Of a stretch of DNA of 64,000 bases, positions 35,956 to 48,554 are shown in pieces. The position numbers were made by a program, and so were the translations under genes. The notes beneath the pieces are model-generated. The model did no database searches. It was not told where the DNA came from and saw nothing but the letters and a program-made list of their open reading frames with translations. Within the stretch, counting starts at the first letter, position 1. Each line of letters begins with the position of its first letter. The DNA comes from Antedon mediterranea. Lineage: Eukaryota > Echinodermata > Crinoidea > Comatulida > Antedonidae. Where the stretch lies: positions 2,051,001 to 2,115,000 of the forward strand of contig NC_092673.1 of the NCBI RefSeq assembly GCF_964355755.1, given 5' to 3'.

Positions 35956-38900
35956 ATGGCACACGCTTCTGTATCACCGTTGGATAATGGTCAGGTCACG
36001 GGGGGAAACGAATTGCCTGCATCAATTCCAACTCCTCCTCCTCCTAACATGGGACCATCTCCGCCAGGCCTAGAAAAAGAAAACATCGAATTATTTGGTT
36101 TTCGGATGGGCCAGACCGTTAATTCAGGTTTTTTATTACTGTCTATTGCAATGGGAAGAGAAACTGGTTTATTTGATGCACTTGCAAATTTTACAGAACC
36201 AAAAACTTCAAAAGAAATTGCAGAAGCAACAGGATTGAAAGAAAGGTAAGCGCTTTTCACTATGTAGTAGTAGACCTATAGTAGTAGTAGGCCTATTAGT
36301 ATTACTATATAAATTATAATTCTAACTTTACTGACATTAATTCAATATAATGCTGTAAACAATAATAAACGAAACAAAAAAACATTGTTATTAATACTAA
36401 TAGGCGCCTATTGAAAACATTGTTAAATAACTGATAATTGTTCTTTTGAATAAAATCAAATTTTATTTAGGGCTATACTAGATGGATAGGGATAGGGAAG
36501 GTGTAGAGAGGCGGCGGGCTAGACCATTTTGTTGACAATATAATTGTTTTGCGTTTTAAACGTGTTTACAAAAAGCTTTTTTATCGCTATGCTTTTTATA
36601 CGATATTAAATTATAAACCGGCTTTTCCCTTCTCACGTTCTGCTATTTATATTTTAAAGAGACTATTTTATGAATCGTTTAAAAATAGGGGTTAGCATAT
36701 AATTCACTCTAGGCTATAATAAGTAAGCCTATAGTAGGAGAAGCACTTTAAATGTTCATAATAATAGGCAGCTTAAAGGCAGCTTAAGGGTGATTAGTTT
36801 CACGTTCATAAAAGTAAAACACACCTTATACATATAAAAGTATAGATATAGGCCTACCCACGCATATTTTTTAGATGTGCGATTATTAATAAGAGAAAAA
36901 TATTGAATTGATGGGGTGGGGTCGACCTTTTAATAAAACCATACACGGAGACGGGTTCTCACGATATTTCACAGGCCACAGTTGGCTGATGATGAAAGAG
37001 TTCGAATTACAGTAATTTTAAAGTTATCAATTTATTAAAATATTATGCTTAATTTTAAAACTGTTACAGATATACAACATTATTTAAAACCTTACTTTCA
37101 TTAAATCAAATTGTCATCATGTTCATGCTGGAAAAAGCATCAAAGATAAATCAGAGGATATAACATTAAACAGCCGTGAGAAATTCCAAGCTTTGGGGAT
37201 CTATTCCTTCGGCGGCAGGGCAAATAGAAAGTTGTACAGTGTATCGGAAACAATGATAACATACTATGAATTTGGTATAGACCTCGCGTCCCTATAGGCC
37301 ATCGTGATTCTTAATCTTGGAAAACTTATTCCCCCTCCTGCCGTGCGCACATGTGTTGCGCATGGAACTCGTTCGTTCGCAGGCCTGAATACCTGGCTAC
37401 GATTAGACCGTATGAGCTTAGTACAGTATGTTAATGTTTATATTTGATATTGTTCAGTTCATAATAAGTTTTTAAAAACTGAATAATAGATTTTATATAA
37501 CTGTGATCAAATGTCAATCCACGTTTCCTGTCAGGGCATTCCATGATTGTTCTTCGGTATGTCGATTGAATTTTTTAACAAAACTTAACACACTTTATAA
37601 AATGTTTGTCATTCATTTCTCTGTTTATTTATACTTGGTTGAGTGTGCTAATTAGTAATAGCGTGTGTGGAATCTAAACTTTGGCATCGATTCAAATGTA
37701 AAAACTTATAATCCGGTTATTTATTGAGAGGAATGTTTTTGTGGGGATATTTTAGGTTCTCCTTCTTACCATTTTTTTTTTGTCAGAGGACTAGGTCCTT
37801 CAATGAAAGTTGAGGGTTGACGTGAGATTCTTCTAAATTTACACCACTTACAATAAATAGATATGTTTAAAAGAATTACAAATTAGCCAACAAAAGGTGA
37901 GAGTATTCCCGTACCAAATTCTAACATAATGGTCCAACACTAATTCACATATTAATTCAGAGTTTTTAGTCACGTGCAAACGCTACTTTATTGCTCACTA
38001 TATGTCGGTCGGTCGGTCGGTAAACACTAACTCAAGCACCCATGTATGGCCTTGTTCATTCTAATTGTTCCCATAACTAAATTGGCTAATAACCAGTCAT
38101 TACCATATAATAAACATTCCGGAAATTTATATTGTACACATTTTGTTTACGATACAAACCTTCATTAACTATTTTGTTACAATTGATAATATTTATATTT
38201 ATAAGTTTCAACATTTCATGCTTAATTAACACGCCTCATTAATTGTTAAGTATCGTCCCTAAGCGTTTTATAATTGAAATAATATTGTAAATAATTTCAA
38301 ATACAGTTGTTTACTTTTCATTATTGCATAATTAGCGTATCATACCGCAATATTGTCTTCTATTGCAATACTTTCGCTATCGCCACCTGTCCCCAACAAT
38401 AACAAGTCGTACGAAAAGTTGCATCATCTTAAAATCAATATTATTTTTGTAAATTCCATTCATATTAATTAATATAAATAATAATGTGAAGTTGTCCCGT
38501 AGTTACCGGTGTTCTATTTATAGTATCATTATATTATGACACATTTAAGCCTTACCTTTGTGACGAATTGATTAAGATTGATTGAATAGAAAGGAAATGT
38601 AGAACTAGGAAATACAAAACAAAACTACAACTTTCGTAATGTTAACTAGGCCTTAATTTCCCCCTCTCCCTAAATTGTCTTGATAGATAAGTTCAAAACT
38701 TTGTTTTACCACTTTTTTTCCCTCTCTTTTGTGGTGTAACATACCATTTTTATTCGTTCATCATAATAATTACATATTTCTCACATAATACTCTCTTTTT
38801 TCATTATTTTCCAATTATAATAGTAAAAAGTAAAAATGCATATAATATTGTTTACAGTTTTACCACTTTGTAAGGATCTATCATTTATAATTACCTGATA

Positions 38901-41900
38901 ACTAGTTATAGTCGTGACCTTAACCACAAACTTTATTTTAAATTTGGGTTTTTCCATGGTTTTCATTTATAAGTGTTTATATTTTAACTTAATTGAAGTT
39001 ACCTCTAATTATAAACTAGCTTGATCCTTATCGGGTAAAACATCAAAGCCCAGCGGCGTTAACAAACAGTTTTAACAAGATATTGAAACGTTGTTTTCTT
39101 GATGTGTTCTTGGGTATTTCTGTCAAGTTTAAGGTCACCATGATCTTACAAATTGGATGTCTATTAGGATGATGGAATGTAAATATAGACTTACATCCGG
39201 CGGCTACGACCATATAATACGCTTGGCTTAAATTCATTTTTTTAATCCTTTATTCAATACAAAGGATGACGTTTAAAGGCGAATTTTCTGCAATTTAAAA
39301 TTGTACGTTGTTGCATAATGCGTATAACAAAACAAACCACTGGAAGTATACTCATTTGCTCTTCATAGATTTGTTGAATTATCAGTGTAGTTAATTTAGC
39401 ACGCGCATTAACTTTATCAGGATTTACACGCGCGCGCACACCTTCATAACTCGTGTAAACGTTACTTTAAATTGCCGCTAGGTATCGGATACCATTGTAC
39501 AGGTTTCTGGTCGGATTAGCACACTCAACAGCTCATAGAAAAGCTGATTAAGTGTACAAGTGAATTGATTCTTATCTAGATTAAAATCTTATAGATAGAA
39601 CCACCCAGAAAGAAAATATCAGGCAACATGTAAGATATAAGAGATATTGTGTAGCGATATTATCGCTTTTTGGCTTGGTTTCCGAAGTGGAAAAAACAGC
39701 AAACACTCGGAAAACTAATTGTGGTGGTTGACGCATGCGTGTTGCTGTAAAACATTAATTTCCCATCAGTATTTCACAATAATCCGGTCATGAAATTAAT
39801 GTTACTGAATATGAAAACGCGATAACTTTGCAGTATTTAACTCGAACATTAACCCGATAAAGTCGCCCCTTAGTCCACACCACCATTTAGGCCTATGGAT
39901 CAGTAGCTGTTGTGTATATAGATATATTTTTTTAAATCGCATACAAATACAACATTACCTAACTGAAATTAAAGAAAAGACAGTTAAATTAATGAATATT
40001 TTCCAGAATAGAATAAAAAGGTTGATATTTATATATAGCCAAAGGTGTTGCAAAAGAATATTAGTAACTTGGTCTTTTAGGCCTATCTAAAAATTAATAA
40101 AAGCGTATGGCTACCGTTTTATAAAATATCTCTATATTCTGGTATAACAAACTTCACAGAGCCAGTCTGATTCTGTAGTCTGATTCGTCTTTATTGAGAG
40201 GGGTTAAATATATTTTATCTAATTTATTTCTTTGCATTTCCATCTGCCAACCATTATTTCCACTTTTTGTAAGAGTACCGCTTCCTCAATGATCTTTAAA
40301 CTTGTAAATGACGGTTTATAGGTTTTATGTTGTCCAACTTTGAATTAAACTAGTTAGCGTTAACAGTCAAATTAAATTAAAAGCGTTCACGAAAGGATCC
40401 GTTTGAAAATGAAAGATTCACCAATCACCGTTATCATACTAGGGAAGAGTTAAATTACTAAAATAATTAAAGAAGTCTTCCCTGATCATACCAAGTTCCA
40501 GCATAAGATCTAGATTTTTTTCTTTTAATGTTTCTGAATCTTTTACATTTTTTTTTCTAAATTTACAAATAACGTAAACTTGAACCTGTATTAAACAGTT
40601 GATGTTTGATTAGGCCATATTGCAGTTTGAATAATGTTATTCACTTCTGTAGAAAAAACAAAAATCATTATTTCACTTAAAAAGACAAAAGGAACGGTTA
40701 ATTTTAACACAAAAAAACACCATTGTCTGACAGACAATTTAGGTATTTCTTACTTGAAATTACATTTTTTTTACATGGAAATAATGATCTAGTTTTATGA
40801 GGCATTAAAATGGCATATTCAACAAAAAATAAAAAATAAATTTTAGGGGGGACAATATATCTTTAACATATACCCGGTATGGTCATGTATGTAACTCACA
40901 TTTGACCACAATCATATGTGGAAAATTTAGTCTCGTCTATGTGGTGTGGGAACACGAAGGATGACGAAGCAAAACTTCGAATGCAAAGTAGAATCTCGTG
41001 GGAAAAAATACCAACGGCAAGTCAGATCCAATGGTGGCTCTCTCAGCACAATGTATTTAGGTTCATCGATTTTTTCCCTGAACCACCCGAGGAACACATT
41101 TGCCTATTTTTCAAATTGAGTCTACTGATGCCGTTAAAATGAACACGGTAGTCGGTGTTTGATATTTCATCACTTACCGATACGTAGTAACTATGATTAG
41201 GTACATATCTGATTATGTCATGTCATGGAAAACATGTCAGACTTAATTTACTGAAACATTTACCAGATCTTCAGCGGAAGCGCACGGTGTTCGGCTTTTG
41301 AAGCGTTGAAACCGTTAACAGGCGATTTATATTTTCCGAATAAACCCTATTGAACCGGTAATTTTACATTACAATTATTACAATATACACGACATTCTTC
41401 TTGGGAGACTTTACCAGCCTAAAATATAAAATCACCCTGTGTTCTCTACTGTATATTTCCACATGAGCAGTATCTTCAACCAGTACCATAAGCAAGGAAT
41501 GTGGTGCCTGTATACGTTAAGGTTTATTGGAATATGATACAGGCATCACATGTGATATACATATGACACTGTATTACAGAATGTGCTTATGATAGGCCTA
41601 CTGGACAAAAAATCTCGTACCAAAGATCACTAAAACAGTGTATCGAAATGTTATTAGTGTACCAAAATTGCGTACAAACAATCTGTATACAACATTTTGT
41701 TTGTGGATAGTAATAAAATGTAACGTTTTTCAACAGATTTCTCACATTACCTATCTTTTTAGTTTAATCATAAAGGGAAGCAACTGATACAAAAATTAAA
41801 AAATAATATATTTAAAATATTTATATTACGCGATCTATAAAAGGTGCTCAAGACGCAGACAAAGACAATTGGGTCAAATAACTTTGCAAAATGTATAGCA

Positions 41901-44404
41901 TATAAAATAAAATAATATTTAATGTATAAGAAATAAGAGATTCGATGTGTTATTTTTTTCTCAAAATCATTTGATTGTTTTTTTAGATATATTCGTGAAT
42001 GGTTGGGAGCCATGGTAACTGGTCAAATCGTAGAATCAAATGAGACATCAACACGGTTCCTGCTGCCCCCTCATCGGGCAGCCTTCCTTAGAACTGGTGG
42101 ATTTGGAGAGGAGATGACCCTGCTGGCAGCAGCGTTACCGATGCAATGTAGTGTGTTTGATAAAGTATTAAACTGCTTCAAGGAAGACGGACCACGAGGT
42201 AAGAATACAAACAAAAAACAATTCACAGCTACAACAAAATATTCGCCAATTCAACGTTTCAATCTTCAAAGAAGTATTGTATTAATTAGTAATTAGTTGA
42301 TCTTACGGAAAATTATGTTTTGACATGATATATATGATGTAAGTAATGTGACCAATCACAAGCGATCCAAACACTCGCTTGTCATTGGTCAACATGCTTG
42401 CGTTGCGCCCACGTCTTTTCGTTGCGTCCTGTCGGAATTAATTTTTATGGTAGATTTATTATATTCTGAGATTGTTGTCTCGGATATATTGACTATTTTA
42501 AAATAGCAGAATGGTATTTTGTTGTTATTTTTAACACTAAACGCATAACTTTTTTCTGTGAAAATAAACGTATTGTCTACAACATGCATGCTAAATTTTC
42601 GGTCCATTTCTTCCGAATAAATAAGTTAAATAATATAATGAAATATAATACCAAGGAATGGAGACATCCGGGTTATACTGTGACAAATTCCTTTATAACA
42701 ATGTAGTATTAAAATTCCAATAAAAGAGTCATAATGAAATATAAATAATAATTATGTTTAATTTACACATGTAATGGTTATGGATTTATGGAGACCAGTC
42801 TAGGGTTTAGTTAAAGGTTGAAATGGCATGGGAAATACGTTTGTAAACTAATTTATCAAACGTTTCTTTCAACATGCAAATGGTATATGCATTAACTAAG
42901 CATAATATTTCACTGTTTGATTGATTGTTTTTTAAGTGTTTTATTTTAAATTCGTAAACCAACGTAGTGTTTGAGTGGGATAGAGTAACACAACGTATTA
43001 ATCAAATCAATCAATTTAGGTAATTACAAATGTTCTAGTCGAGTGGGCATATAATGATTTAGCAAAATGTCTGTCTCATTCTAATTAACCATTAAATTTG
43101 ATTATTAATATTACCAGTAAAATGTCTTTGTTGCAAAAACAGAACCGATTCAATGTCGCTAATTTTTTATTTTTATCTGAGGTTGTCGTTTATATTGCGA
43201 ACGTAATACATATATGATTGTTTCTATAGTAGAGGCCTAGGCTTAAAATACGTAAACTAACCCTTTTAGCATAGATTCCTCTTTGGTCTTGATAATAATA
43301 TTTGTCCTCTTTTTCTTCTGTACAGGCGTGCCATACAAACATTACTGTGGATTCCAAAAGTTTATGAACGCTTGTTCGAGCGCCTGGTGGAACCGACATC
43401 TCATCTCAGACTTTATTCCATCAATGCCAGAAGTCCAGGAAATGCTGGGTACGCACTCTTATTTCTTTTTCTTTGGTAGCTTAGTTCACACTAAAGCTTG
43501 GTTCCCACTAGGACGCAACGCAAGGACGTAAGCGAGTTGACCAATCAAGCGATTGATAATTCAAACTGTCGCTTGTCATTGGTCAACTCTCTTGCATTGC
43601 GTTTACGTACGTCCTTGCGTTGCGTCCACGTACGTCCTTGCGTTGCGTCCTAGTGGGAATCAAGCATTACTAGCTCTCTAGCACTAACGATGTTGTTAAA
43701 AGAATCGCCCCTTATCGTGTTTGGGAGTTGTCGATGTTGATGGGTCAAACGTTAGCTTTAGCGTTTAGACGCAGAAGATAGTTTCTTTATATTCGTTATG
43801 GTATTTGGTAATTTTTAATTAATAAATAATTATTTTAATAGAGAAAGGCATTGACGTGCTGGATCTTGGATGCGGTAGTGGGGGCGCTTCGATCTTACTT
43901 GCTGAACGATTTCCTAAAAGTACATTTATCGCAATCGACATTAGTGATGACGCCATCAACACAGCCAAAAGCACAGTAACAGAAAAGAAACTCACAAATG
44001 TCACGTTTTTGAAGATGGATGCTCTAGAAATGCCAGAAGAAAAGTGGCAAGGAAAGTTTGGATATGTGTTGGCTTGGGATTCCATCCATGACATGGCCCA
44101 ACCGGAAGTAGTTCTAAATCTCTTACATAAATGCCTTAGCAACAATGGGCGCATGACGGTAATGGAAGTTAATGCGCACTCGGAGATTGCGCAGAATGTA
44201 AACATGCCGTTTGCCTCTACGTTTTACACTAACAGTCTGATGCACTGCATGACGGTATCGTTGGCTTTCGAAGATGGCCAAGGATTTGGAAATATGTATG
44301 GCAGGCAAAAGCTGATGGCACTCCTCCAGCTAACCGGTTTTAACGACATTCAGACGTCAGTGCCAAATATGTCGTTCAATTGTCACTTCTTGTGCAGCAA
44401 GTAA
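35956..44404 (+). CDS. SAM-dependent methyltransferase, Rv2258c-like
   Basis: Four exons, 35956-36245, 41987-42198, 43326-43448 and 43842-44404 (TAA), join in phase with GT-AG borders to give 395 residues. Residues 1-40 are Pro-rich and probably disordered (IPTPPPPNMG). About 45-170 form an N-terminal winged-helix dimerisation-type region (ELFGFRMGQTVNSGF, TSKEIAEATGLKERYIREWL). The C-terminal half is a class I methyltransferase: motif I VLDLGCGSGG near 213, the acidic end of strand 2 in FIAIDISDDAI, MDALEMP, and LAWDSIHDM. The arrangement matches the Rv2258c-like family of uncharacterised methyltransferases found in bacteria and invertebrates. The substrate is unknown and it is probably cytosolic. 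The long first intron (5.7 kb) and introns 2 and 3 all hold MITEs. ATG at 35956 follows TCATC and opens a continuous coding frame. Confidence 0.88.
36246..41986 (+). other. Methyltransferase intron 1, 5.7 kb
   Basis: No exon is recognised. It holds a MITE remnant at 40590-40876, a (TCGG)n-like short run near 38005 and a GTAGTAGTAG-type stretch near 36270. The open frames at 38781-39439 (-) and 40918-41142 (+) have no family features. Confidence 0.55.
40590..40876. mobile_element. Decayed MITE, GATGTATTGTC family
   Basis: The right terminus GGGGGGACAATATATCTTTAA and the interior TGGCATATTCAACAAAAAATAAAAAA are clear. The left terminus is eroded to GTTGATGTTTGATTAGG. The TTATTCACTTCTG phrase is shared with the 6590 copy. 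Confidence 0.6.
42338..42435. mobile_element. Partial MITE, GCTTGGTTCCCACTAG family
   Basis: It has the central GTGACCAATCACAAGCGATCC and CTTGTCATTGGTCAAC arms and the right GCGTTGCG block, but both termini are degraded. It lies in methyltransferase intron 2. Confidence 0.6.
43490..43670. mobile_element. MITE, GCTTGGTTCCCACTAG family, beside a methyltransferase exon
   Basis: It runs from TAAAGCTTGGTTCCCACTAG to CCTAGTGGGAATCAAGCATTA, starting about 42 bp after the exon 3 donor at 43449. GTACGTCCTTGCGTTGCGTC is duplicated in the right arm. If the donor failed, the exon 3 frame would run into the element and end at a stop there. Confidence 0.8.
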
Positions 44405-45119
44405 CAAGGTTGGTGCACAATATGCGGGCGGGTAGATTTACTTTTGAATTGTCACTTATTAACTCATAAGCATACATGCCTGTATCACCTTGTTTAAAAA
44501 CATAACATTATGCAACTCACGTAACTTATAATATAAAGTGCATTACCTTAAAACTTTTTAACAGTTTTATATATAACTATATAGAAAAAAATTGCCAATT
44601 GTATATGTATAGTCTAAGGAAAAGAATATAAAAGCATAGTATTTCATATTTAAAATCATTAAAAAGAATATGTTGCGTTTATATCGGTTACTATTCATTA
44701 TAATTGTATTGATAAAAAGAGGCTTATATTAATTCAACTAATGTCAAATTATGATTTCTTAACATTAAGTTGGTTTTGATTATTGTTAAGGTCGCATTGT
44801 TAATTAGTTAGAAATATTAATTGGCCACAGAAGGTTGACGTAATTAAAGCTAATTTTCATTGGCTACTTAAAATTGACGCAATGAAAGCTATAAGTTTGA
44901 TTGGCTACACTAAATGTAAATATTATTTATTGATACGTTTTAAATAATCGTTTAATAAGTTAGTAATTTATTAATTTTACTTGTTTACTTGTTTATAAAA
45001 AAAAATATTTATCTAACGGTAGTTAACATAAAGTTGATAAATGTACAAGGTGTAATTTCCCTTTCAGAGATTTTCATTTTCCATTCAGAGAACCACAAAA
45101 TGAAAGAAAAGCTGCGTTG

Positions 45120-45235
45120 CGTAATCCGTTAAGAGTGCTTCCCACTAGAGACGCAACACAAGCAAGTTGACCAATGACAAGCGACATTTTGAATAATCCA
45201 TCGCTTGTGATTGGTCAAATCACATAGTATCTACC
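45120..45235. mobile_element. Half MITE, GCTTGGTTCCCACTAG family
   Basis: It starts GTTAAGAGTGCTTCCCACTAGAGACGCAAC and carries the CCAATGACAAGCG and CGCTTGTGATTGGTCAAATCAC arms. The right terminus is absent. It lies between the stops of the methyltransferase and the Kelch-like gene, which face each other tail to tail. Confidence 0.65.
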
Positions 45236-45548
45236 AAACTAATTATGACTTATTTTTAATGAGCGCTTCCCTCCTCCTGGATACCTTTGATCTACTGTAA
45301 ATCTCTGTTTAAAAAAATTATATACCGGTAAGAAGAAAGAAAATTGTTCATGTATTACTATTTTTATTTAAGAAACAATTTTGTAAATGATATTAAATAT
45401 GTAAATTTAAAAAGAAAAACAAACCAACTTGAACTATAGCAATTGTTAGTTAGTAATATAAAGCGGTGTTCTTTTTGTGAAATTTGAGTTAATATTAAAT
45501 TATAAATTAAGTTTGTACACTTAAATGCGATGTTATTCATTTTGGTGG

Positions 45549-47726
45549 TTAGCCTAAAGTCGGTATGTACTTTTCGATACAGACACATCCGTGCTCAGTG
45601 AGTGGCTGCGGCAGGGAACCCACCTGGCTCCACATATTTAAATTAGGATCGTAACACTTGATATCAGACACATTGACTGCGCTTTCCAACTTGCTTCCGC
45701 CTGATACAATGATCTTTTCATTTAACACCGTTGTACCATACGAGTACAGGTACCGTCCATCAGGGATCGACGAACCGCGTATTCGCTCCGACGTAAACGG
45801 ATTGAAAATAATCAGCTCATTTTCATCTCCTCGTGACACAAGATAGAAAATAAAATCATTAATGACAACGGCTGTTTCAATGCCTTCACCGTGTACGCGC
45901 TCAAAATTAAAGATGGCTGACCAGCAATCATCAGCTGGGTCATAGCAGTGAATGATGTCAGGATCTCGGAAGAAGTAACCATTAACAAACAACTTACCGT
46001 TGACTGACGTCACCACTGGTCGTTCCAGAAAACTACCTTTTATCCGATTAACATAAGTCCATATATTTAGTACTGGATCGTAACGTTCAACGTCGTTCGA
46101 CTTCCGAGACCAACCGGTTCGTCCGCCAACTACATATATTTTGCCGTTTAAAACAGCGACACCGTGATTATGACGTGGTTTGTTTAAACTAGCTACCTGC
46201 GACCACTTGTCAGTAAGCGATTCATACCTCCATACATCCGCAAGAGTCTCTGACAAGTTTGCATGGTAGTCGACCTGACCACCGATGACGTACACATCGT
46301 TGTTTAACGAAACACAGGCAAATCGTTGGTTTCGACCGGGAAATGGTGCCAAACTTGTCCAAGAGTTATCAATGAGGTTACAACACCAGACGTCGTGTAT
46401 CCATTGCTGTTCACTGTCAAATCCACCAATTATTATCATGACTTCTGTAGTCATTGAAAGACGTAATCGAAGTCGATCGTCACAAATTCCTTCTGGAGCA
46501 TCTCTAAGCATCTTAGCATCTTTAACAATTTCCATGCATTCCTCGTGATTAAGAATCACTGGATTCTGTTCTACGGAAACTGAAAAGTATTTGATGTCTA
46601 ACAGAGGTAATCTGACCTTCCTTAGTATGTCACCAAAGTACTCCTGCTTATCCTGGTTGGATCCATACCACTGCAACACTGCGTCAAAGACCACTTCTTC
46701 TTTTTTAATGTTCAGATGATCATTTTCAATAATACGCATAAGAGTTGAAGGATTGATTTCCAGAAAATCACAAGTGTTACAAACTTGAAGGAAATGTTTG
46801 TAGACATAATTCAAAGCATCATTATAAATTTCATAGCAGCCGATACTCTGAGCAAAATTCATAAAACTAATACAGTTATCAGGTTCGAGGTTTTTCTTGA
46901 AAAATTCCGAACATGCTGTAATGACTGGGTGATAATGAAGATAGCTTGCGAGAGAAATGAGGTCTTGAGCGTTCTGCAAAGTTATCAATAGTTTACCAGT
47001 ATATGTAAACTCCATAATGTTACGAAAAAGCTCCAAATCGACAATCTGTTGCAGACGAACAATCTTATTGTCTGATTCAACCATATTTGAAGAAAACATG
47101 GCGCGAAAAAAGGTGCTGCAAGCTGAAAGAACAACGCGATGACACGGAAAGTTCTCTCCAGCAACTTGGATGGTAACATCTGTGAAAAGATGACTTTCTC
47201 TTTGATCGTTCATCGACTTGAGTAAACTGGCAGGGAATGTGCTGTCATGATGTTGTACCTCCGTGTTACGATGTTCTCCTAATGGAGTGACATCACCTTC
47301 CAAACGTTCCAAAGTATCTTCTTTCAGTAAATAATATTCATTGCACGAATCTTCGATGCCTTTCCCTGCTAATGCGGGTTCCGATAGATAACACAGTTTA
47401 CTTAACGATTTATAATTATGTTCATTTATCAGCAATTCAAGTGTGTAAATAAAAGTAACTAAATCCATCAAAATAACATCACTGAAACTGATTATCAGCG
47501 GTTGATGCAACTCAATTCGATTACTTGAATCGGTATCGGTATCGTCACCATAGCTCCTGAGTAGTTGATGGCGAATGAGTGGACTACCTGCGGCTAACAC
47601 AGCTTTGTGCCCGTTAATTACCCGTCCGTTGATATCTAATTGCACATCTGTGAAATCTTGCGACTCCCAAAATCCTTTCAATCGTAAAAGAAGATCATGG
47701 GCGTGTTTTTGGTGGTAGGTAGACAT
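45549..47726 (-). CDS. Kelch-like protein with two BTB domains, BACK and Kelch propeller (intronless)
   Basis: One uninterrupted 725-residue frame. About 15-120 is a divergent BTB domain (FTDVQLDINGRVINGHKAVL, SPLIRHQLL, and IYTLELLINEHNYKSLSKL at its end). About 170-278 is a second, canonical BTB (LFTDVTIQVAGENFPCHRVV, FFRAMFSSNMVES, FTYTGKLLI). About 283-412 is a BACK domain (EPDNCISFMNFAQSIGC, LQWYGSNQDKQEYFGDIL). About 428-720 holds Kelch repeats with the IIIGG, YVIGG, YVVGG and IIVSGG strands and W at repeat ends (DNSWTSL, DKWSQV, NMWSQV). Known for the family: substrate adaptors of CUL3 E3 ligases, with BTB binding cullin and Kelch binding substrate. The ordinary layout has a single BTB, so the first is an addition. 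The substrate is unknown. Confidence 0.9.
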   Translation of the reverse strand: MSTYHQKHAHDLLLRLKGFWESQDFTDVQLDINGRVINGHKAVLAAGSPLIRHQLLRSYGDDTDTDSSNRIELHQPLIISFSDVILMDLVTFIYTLELLINEHNYKSLSKLCYLSEPALAGKGIEDSCNEYYLLKEDTLERLEGDVTPLGEHRNTEVQHHDSTFPASLLKSMNDQRESHLFTDVTIQVAGENFPCHRVVLSACSTFFRAMFSSNMVESDNKIVRLQQIVDLELFRNIMEFTYTGKLLITLQNAQDLISLASYLHYHPVITACSEFFKKNLEPDNCISFMNFAQSIGCYEIYNDALNYVYKHFLQVCNTCDFLEINPSTLMRIIENDHLNIKKEEVVFDAVLQWYGSNQDKQEYFGDILRKVRLPLLDIKYFSVSVEQNPVILNHEECMEIVKDAKMLRDAPEGICDDRLRLRLSMTTEVMIIIGGFDSEQQWIHDVWCCNLIDNSWTSLAPFPGRNQRFACVSLNNDVYVIGGQVDYHANLSETLADVWRYESLTDKWSQVASLNKPRHNHGVAVLNGKIYVVGGRTGWSRKSNDVERYDPVLNIWTYVNRIKGSFLERPVVTSVNGKLFVNGYFFRDPDIIHCYDPADDCWSAIFNFERVHGEGIETAVVINDFIFYLVSRGDENELIIFNPFTSERIRGSSIPDGRYLYSYGTTVLNEKIIVSGGSKLESAVNVSDIKCYDPNLNMWSQVGSLPQPLTEHGCVCIEKYIPTLG

Positions 47727-48540
47727 CCTGGACTTAACCGCACTGCTTATTTTAATTTAATCCAATTTAAAAATCAGGAAAATACTTTTACTCTATTAGG
47801 TATATACAATAGTTTGTGTATGTTCTTCAAATCCAAACGCAGTTATGAGCTTTTCTTGACGTTGCTGTTTATTTATAAACGTGTAAGATTGGACCTGTGC
47901 CTTTTTAACTGCGTGCTTGGCATACACACAGAAATGTATGTAGCCTAAGCCAACACTTCATTAAAAGTATGTACGTACAAATAGATTGATAGTTCCATTC
48001 CAGCGTGTTTTGAATGAGTTGGCTGCCCTGGACCATCAAAATCGATGTGTAATTCGACATAATCCATGTTGTCAATGCGTAGGCCTATCATCTTCATTGC
48101 GTAGGCCTCCTACAGTACTTCATCTTCATCTCGTATTCTTATTCATTGCGTATGCCTATATATCAATTAATTTCCATCTTTGTTGCGTAGGCCCAATATA
48201 TTTTGTAATCAACATCTTGCTATTCCTGGAATGTTATAACTTGGCAGAAGTAGGCCTACTGGTAAAAGATAGCGCGCCACCAACTGGTCTATTTAACAAA
48301 TAGAAAATTATTTGCTGAATGCAGCTGCAGTAAGCCTTATGTTTTATTTATTTATAGTTCAATTATCTTGCAAAATTTGCACGTAAATAGTGCGTTATCA
48401 TCATATATAATCAATCTTTTAATCGATGCAAAAATATTCCTCCTTCTAGCACGCTAACTATCTAACTACCTCAATACATATTTTAAAGAGTCGACACAAC
48501 TGGTTTCTATGGTACTATAAGATGATGATAACACAATCTC
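47727..48540. other. Upstream region of the Kelch-like gene
   Basis: Probably the promoter or 5' UTR of the minus-strand Kelch-like gene, but no core element is clear. Several GTAGGCC words cluster at 48078-48262. The overlapping plus-strand open frames lack family features. Confidence 0.4.
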
Positions 48541-48554
48541 ATATACAGCAATAT

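Noticed and set aside
43283-43531. 82-codon frame extending methyltransferase exon 3 on both sides
   Set aside because: Only 43326-43448 is exon by phase and homology; the extension reads into intron and a MITE.
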